From the NCBI GenBank assembly GCA_016784025.1, contig JADHVL010000005.1, positions 104,733 to 168,732 on the forward strand: a stretch of 64,000 nucleotides of DNA, in the 5' to 3' direction. The notes beneath the pieces are model-generated. The model was given only the letters and a program-made list of their open reading frames with translations. It ran no database searches and had not been told where the DNA came from. A program made the translations under genes and the position numbers. Positions 59,832-64,000 of this stretch are shown piece after piece (the stretch's first letter is position 1; each line of letters begins with the position of its first letter). Origin of the DNA: Fidelibacterota bacterium. Its GTDB lineage: Bacteria > Fidelibacterota > UBA8477 > JABMPR01.

Positions 59832-62507
59832 ATGAGGAGTAAGCATTTGAAGTGGACACTAGACAAGGTGAAATCAGCCATCCTGATTGCGTTGTTCCTG
59901 CAAATGTTCCCAGTAGTATGCTTCGCAGGGACCACGGGCAAGATAAGTGGGAAGGTTACTGATGCGGAAAGTGGTCAACCTTTTCCCGGTGTTAATGTCT
60001 TTCTGGAGGGCACTAATTACGGTGCTGCGACTGATTTAGAAGGCTATTATATGATTCTAAATGTTCGACCAGGCGTATACAGCCTCAATGTGCAAATGAT
60101 TGGCTACCAGAAAATCCGCCAGGATAATATCCAGGTTCTTTCCGACTTCAATTCGATTCACGATTTTAAGATGAACGCCCAGGTACTTGAAGCCTCAACC
60201 CAGGTCGAGGTAATCGCCACCCGCCCAGATATTCAACGCGACCGCACCAGCACGATGGCAGTGATTAGTGCTGAGGAAATAGAAAAACTACCTGTCCAGG
60301 AAATGAGCGACCTGGTTGACCTACAGGCTGGGGTGGTAGACGGTCATTTTCGTGGGGGCAGAGGTGGTGAAGTGAGCTACATGCTGGATGGTGTCAGTGT
60401 TACTGATCCCTATAACGGCGAAATGGCAGTGAATATTGATAATAGCAGTATCCAGGAGATAAAAGTTATTAGCGGTACCTTCAGCGCTGAGTACGGACAA
60501 GCCATGAGTGGCATTGTAAATATTGTCACTAAGAGTGGTTCGCCTGAATTTGGATTATCAGCCAATTTGTACGCTGGTGATTTTATTTCCAGGCATAAAA
60601 CAACCTTCCTGAATATTGACAAGCTTGATCCATTGCAGAATCTCAGCGGAGAATTGGCGCTTACTGGACCGCTGGGAATTCTTGGTAAGGATGCAGGTTT
60701 TGTTTTTAGTGTGAAAAATCATTCGAAAGAGGGACACTTATACGGAGTCGAAGAATTTCTTCCTCCAGATTCTTCCAATATCGATGATCCCGATCCAGAG
60801 GGCTGGTACATCTCGCAATCGGGAAGTGGTGATGTGGTACCCATGAATTTTAAGAATATCTTTTCTGCACATGGCAAACTGTCGAAGCATATGGGTTCCA
60901 AGTTCCGAATCGATCTCTCTTCTGATCTTACCCGGCAATCCTGGTCGGATTACGATCATCTCTACAAGTATAATCCACAGGGTATCCAGACCCACTTTAA
61001 GGATAGTTATCAGACAACCCTGTCCGTGAACCATTTCCCAAGTTCAAAACTATTTTATACGATCAACTTGTCTCGCTTTAATTCCGATTTAAGTAATTAT
61101 GTCTATGAGGACTACCAGGATCAGCGCTATGTAAGTACCTTGTTGTCCAGGCGGTTAGGGTATGGATTCTTCACCGGTGGTATGGACATGAATCACTTCT
61201 ACCGAAGCAGCACCGTCAATACAATTAAAATCAATCTTACTGCCCAGCCAAATCGCCATCACGAACTAAAGACTGGTGTTGAAGCACGGAAGAGTACACT
61301 GTGGCAACATGATTTCAGTATTAAGCTGGATCGCAGTACTGCATGGTTACCTGAAATATTCCCTGAAGAGCATTGGGGCAATAACGAGTATACACACAAT
61401 CCACTGGAAGTAGGGATATGGCTTGAAGATAAAATCGAAGCTGAGCACATCGTGTTGGTGGCAGGTCTACGCTACGATTATTTCCACCCTGATGGATTGG
61501 AACCCTTAGATCTGAGAGATCCAGATGGGAGTTATAGTGGAAACCTGGAGGAGGCATTTAAAGATGCGCCGAGCTCTTCCCAATTGTCTCCTCGTCTCGG
61601 ATTATCATATCCAATCAGCGATAGGGGTGCAATCCACATCTCGTATGGCCATTTTTTCCAGATCCCAGTCTATGAGTATCTCTATCATAATTCAGAATTT
61701 GAAATACGTGGTGGCGATTTAAAAAGTATCGTTGGGAATGCCTCACTATATCCAAAGAAAACAGTTATTTATCAATTTGGCTTGCAGCAAATGCTTTCAG
61801 CCAATCTTATTCTGGACATCACAGGCTATTACAAGGATATGCGCAATCTGGTGGGTACACAAATTTATGAACTCTATATCCTTGGCGATAGCTATGCCCG
61901 CTATGAAAATCAAGATTATGGTAATGTCCGTGGCGTGGCTCTGTCGCTTACCATGAAGCAAATAAGCCTTTTTTCAGGTTCTATTGAGTACACCTACCAA
62001 ACGGCTGAGGGCAACGCCTCCGATCCTCGAAGTGTCTTCAATGACCGTCAGAGTGATCCTCCTCGCGCCAGTGAAATCCAGGTAGTACCGCTGGATTGGG
62101 ATCAGACCCATACCATTAACTTATCCATGACAATGAATGGAAAAAACTGGCACATCAGTCTTATCGGCCAATTTGGTTCTGGATTACCCTATACACCTGA
62201 ATTCCAGGGCGAACGTACTTCTTTCCAGAATTCTGAGCGGAAGCCCAGCACCCTGAATCTGGATATTTCTGGAGAATATGCCATCCCAGTGGGAGATTCC
62301 CGAATGGCTCTCTATTTCTTGATTAAGAATGTTATGGATCGTGAGAATGCCAGAGACGTGAATAAAGATACTGGTAGCCCATTTTACAGCTTAATACCTA
62401 CCTATGTGCCTGAACAATCCATTCACACTCTGGAGGATTATCTATCGCGTCCGGATTATTTCCAGGCTCCACGTGAGGTGTTGGTTGGTATGAAATTCAA
62501 GCTTTAA
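59832..62507 (+). CDS. TonB-dependent outer-membrane receptor (glycan locus)
   Basis: 891 residues from the ATG at 59832; the GTG 20 codons upstream used by the ORF track gives no better ribosome binding site and would put extra residues before the signal peptide (KSAILIALFLQMFPVVCFAG). Domains: carboxypeptidase-regulatory-like (GKISGKVTDAESGQPFPGVN), plug (VEVIATRPDIQRDRTSTMAVIS...DGVSVTDPYNGEMAVNID) and a beta-barrel to the end. It would import an oligosaccharide or other large substrate in a TonB-dependent way. Genes either side (CBM9-like, LacI, GH3) suggest a beta-glucan-type substrate, unproven. Confidence 0.9.
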   Translation: MRSKHLKWTLDKVKSAILIALFLQMFPVVCFAGTTGKISGKVTDAESGQPFPGVNVFLEGTNYGAATDLEGYYMILNVRPGVYSLNVQMIGYQKIRQDNIQVLSDFNSIHDFKMNAQVLEASTQVEVIATRPDIQRDRTSTMAVISAEEIEKLPVQEMSDLVDLQAGVVDGHFRGGRGGEVSYMLDGVSVTDPYNGEMAVNIDNSSIQEIKVISGTFSAEYGQAMSGIVNIVTKSGSPEFGLSANLYAGDFISRHKTTFLNIDKLDPLQNLSGELALTGPLGILGKDAGFVFSVKNHSKEGHLYGVEEFLPPDSSNIDDPDPEGWYISQSGSGDVVPMNFKNIFSAHGKLSKHMGSKFRIDLSSDLTRQSWSDYDHLYKYNPQGIQTHFKDSYQTTLSVNHFPSSKLFYTINLSRFNSDLSNYVYEDYQDQRYVSTLLSRRLGYGFFTGGMDMNHFYRSSTVNTIKINLTAQPNRHHELKTGVEARKSTLWQHDFSIKLDRSTAWLPEIFPEEHWGNNEYTHNPLEVGIWLEDKIEAEHIVLVAGLRYDYFHPDGLEPLDLRDPDGSYSGNLEEAFKDAPSSSQLSPRLGLSYPISDRGAIHISYGHFFQIPVYEYLYHNSEFEIRGGDLKSIVGNASLYPKKTVIYQFGLQQMLSANLILDITGYYKDMRNLVGTQIYELYILGDSYARYENQDYGNVRGVALSLTMKQISLFSGSIEYTYQTAEGNASDPRSVFNDRQSDPPRASEIQVVPLDWDQTHTINLSMTMNGKNWHISLIGQFGSGLPYTPEFQGERTSFQNSERKPSTLNLDISGEYAIPVGDSRMALYFLIKNVMDRENARDVNKDTGSPFYSLIPTYVPEQSIHTLEDYLSRPDYFQAPREVLVGMKFKL

Positions 62508-62517
62508 GGATGTTGGA

Positions 62518-64000
62518 ATGAGTATTATTAAAAAAGTATTTATTGTTACCCTAGGTCTTCTACTGGGCGGAATTCCAATACTCCTCGCGCAAAATAACAT
62601 TGATGCACTCCATGGGGATCGTATCAATCGTAAACAGGGTTTGCATAATGGGAATCTGGTAGAAACACTATTCTGGAATTTTGGCGAAGTAGGCTGGTGG
62701 GGTAAGCATCCATCAGGTGTGTGGCCCAAAGGTACAAATCACTCTTATATGGATGGTATCTACCCACTTGTTGCAGCTGAGGTACAACTGGCGGATGGTC
62801 GCATCACTCACATCGTCGAGGGAGGCTACCGAGAGCATTATGAAGAGGGCTCCACGGGGATGGAATTTGGGTGGCAACCCTTATCTGGTTTTGCCAATCC
62901 TGACCAGGATTATATCGCGCTAAGTGATGACCCAAACACCTGGCCGCTTTACTGGCCGGATCAAGCAGCTGACAGGGGTGGGTCTTGGAATGGCTATTTT
63001 GGCAGAAAGACCAATGCCGATCAGGAAAGCTATTTTGTCATGGATGACTACCAGGATTATGGTCAGGATTTTTGGGGGCTATTCAACTCAGATTCCCTTG
63101 ACCCAAATCGTGGTGGACTTGGAATGCGCGTAGGAGTACGCGGCTTTCAATGGTCAAATGTTCTGGCTGAAGACATCATTTTCTGGCATTACGATATAAC
63201 CAATGTTTCAACTACCACTTATGCCAAGACAGTTTTTGGGATGTATGCAGATGCAGGAGTGGGTGGGCAAAATGATAGCAACGATGATCTAGCCTTGTAC
63301 GATCTGTCACTGGATCTGGCTTATACCTGGGATTCCAACAATCTTGGCGAAGGCAATTGGGAAACAGGTTATGCGGGATATGCGTTTTTGGAAAGTCCGG
63401 GAAATCCCTTTGATGGCATCGACAACGATGAAGATGCATCAGCTGGATCTTCACCAGAACTGGGAAGCATAGATTTTCAACCACGGAACCTGGTTGATGA
63501 GATCGTGTTGATTGATTACCAGAATATGGAAGTTGACAATAATCGGGGACGAATACTTACAAGTTTTAGCGAAGGTGGCTCGGCTGATTTCTATCATTTT
63601 TCCGGCGACAGCCTCATCTTAAATCAGTATGACAGTGTGAGAGTCTATCTGCGCGGTTCAACATATAGTGACATCCCTTTTAATGGTGTGGATGATGATC
63701 TGGATGGCATTATTGACGAAAACGAAGCCGTTCATATGGGATTGAAGTATAAGAATTATTTAACTGGCGCTGGACTGGACGATCCGCTCATCGATGAAGC
63801 TCGCGATGATGGGGTTGATAATGATGGCGACTGGGATCCTGAACTCCACGATATTGGTGCAGATGGGTTGGCTGGTTCAGGCGATATTGGTGAAGGAGAT
63901 GGATTGCCAACTCTTGGCGAGCCTAACTTTGATATCACCGATAAGGATGAATCTGATCAGATCGGGCTTACTGCTTTTGATGCTTTTTATATCGGTCAGG
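62518..64000 (+). CDS. secreted protein with Asp-rich calcium-binding-like repeats (partial, runs off window)
   Basis: Not in the ORF track because no stop occurs before the window end. An open frame of 494 codons starts at ATG 62518 (ribosome binding site weak, TGTTGGA), ten bases after the receptor stop. Signal peptide KKVFIVTLGLLLGGIPILLAQN. Several Asp/Asn-rich stretches (FDGIDNDEDASAG, DDDLDGIIDENE, GVDNDGDWDPE) resemble calcium-binding thrombospondin-3 or EF-like loops. Probably the surface partner of the TonB receptor or another secreted member of the locus; a C-terminal sorting domain would be expected beyond the window. Confidence 0.75.
   Translation, partial: MSIIKKVFIVTLGLLLGGIPILLAQNNIDALHGDRINRKQGLHNGNLVETLFWNFGEVGWWGKHPSGVWPKGTNHSYMDGIYPLVAAEVQLADGRITHIVEGGYREHYEEGSTGMEFGWQPLSGFANPDQDYIALSDDPNTWPLYWPDQAADRGGSWNGYFGRKTNADQESYFVMDDYQDYGQDFWGLFNSDSLDPNRGGLGMRVGVRGFQWSNVLAEDIIFWHYDITNVSTTTYAKTVFGMYADAGVGGQNDSNDDLALYDLSLDLAYTWDSNNLGEGNWETGYAGYAFLESPGNPFDGIDNDEDASAGSSPELGSIDFQPRNLVDEIVLIDYQNMEVDNNRGRILTSFSEGGSADFYHFSGDSLILNQYDSVRVYLRGSTYSDIPFNGVDDDLDGIIDENEAVHMGLKYKNYLTGAGLDDPLIDEARDDGVDNDGDWDPELHDIGADGLAGSGDIGEGDGLPTLGEPNFDITDKDESDQIGLTAFDAFYIGQ

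Noticed and set aside
62442-62729. 95-aa minus-strand ORF at the receptor end
   Set aside because: Overlaps two plus-strand genes in antisense; no supporting features.

Overview
This 64 kb stretch looks like chromosome from a Gram-negative bacterium of the FCB superphylum, most likely Candidatus Marinimicrobia (Neomarinimicrobiota) or a near relative such as Calditrichota or KSB1. The clues are C-terminal por/T9SS-type sorting domains with the 'NYPNPFN' signature on secreted proteins (34359-35687, 57929-59692), TonB-dependent receptors with an N-terminal carboxypeptidase-regulatory-like domain, 2-oxoacid:ferredoxin oxidoreductase genes, and sodium-coupled transporters. The taxonomic call is inference. 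No rRNA gene, intact tRNA gene, CRISPR array, transposase or integrase was seen.

0-20 kb, central metabolism and large uncharacterised proteins: two tiny coupled genes, P5C dehydrogenase (pruA), a carboxylesterase, a rhodanese lipoprotein facing a PerR-like regulator, an rRNA m5C methyltransferase, citrate synthase, a CheY-like regulator, a 1545-residue acyl-CoA ligase/GNAT fusion, glutamate dehydrogenase, a 606-residue family I cannot assign, a small outer-membrane protein, and a 992-residue protein with two receiver-like domains fused to a PEP-synthase-type ATP-binding domain.

20-35 kb, amino-acid/2-oxoacid metabolism, sodium and B12: alanine dehydrogenase, an acetate/4-hydroxybutyrate-type CoA-transferase, a four-part 2-oxoacid:ferredoxin oxidoreductase with fused beta-gamma subunit, UspA, an HD phosphohydrolase, a NhaD-like antiporter, a PduO-type cobalamin adenosyltransferase, a small membrane protein/XRE pair, inositol monophosphatase and a sodium:alanine symporter. 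With pruA and gdhA this reads as an amino-acid-catabolising cell: proline and glutamate enter as 2-oxoglutarate, alanine as pyruvate, and the oxidoreductase and CoA-transferase release energy as reduced ferredoxin and acyl-CoA.

34-38 kb, B12 uptake: a cobalamin riboswitch precedes a BtuB-like TonB receptor and a BtuG-like beta-propeller that carries a sorting domain.

38-48.5 kb, housekeeping and envelope: THUMP RNA methyltransferase, TypA/BipA, RNase HI with viroplasmin domain, cold-shock protein, LD-carboxypeptidase, a YnjE-like triple rhodanese, and a lipoprotein/ECF sigma/anti-sigma operon.

48.5-54.6 kb, candidate accessory cassette: visibly AT-rich, bracketed by two same-orientation fragments resembling the anticodon-to-T-loop part of a tRNA. 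Inside are a DUF6765/zinc-PLC-like protein, a phospholipase A2-like protein without signal peptide, two membrane-anchored proteins of unknown function, a secreted HExxH protease and a lipoprotein. This is the best candidate for an undescribed system in the window.

54.7-64 kb, glycan utilisation locus: GH3 beta-glucosidase and LacI regulator transcribed divergently with LacI-type operators between them, then a secreted double CBM9-like protein, a TonB-dependent receptor, and a secreted protein running off the window end (absent from the ORF track because it has no stop).
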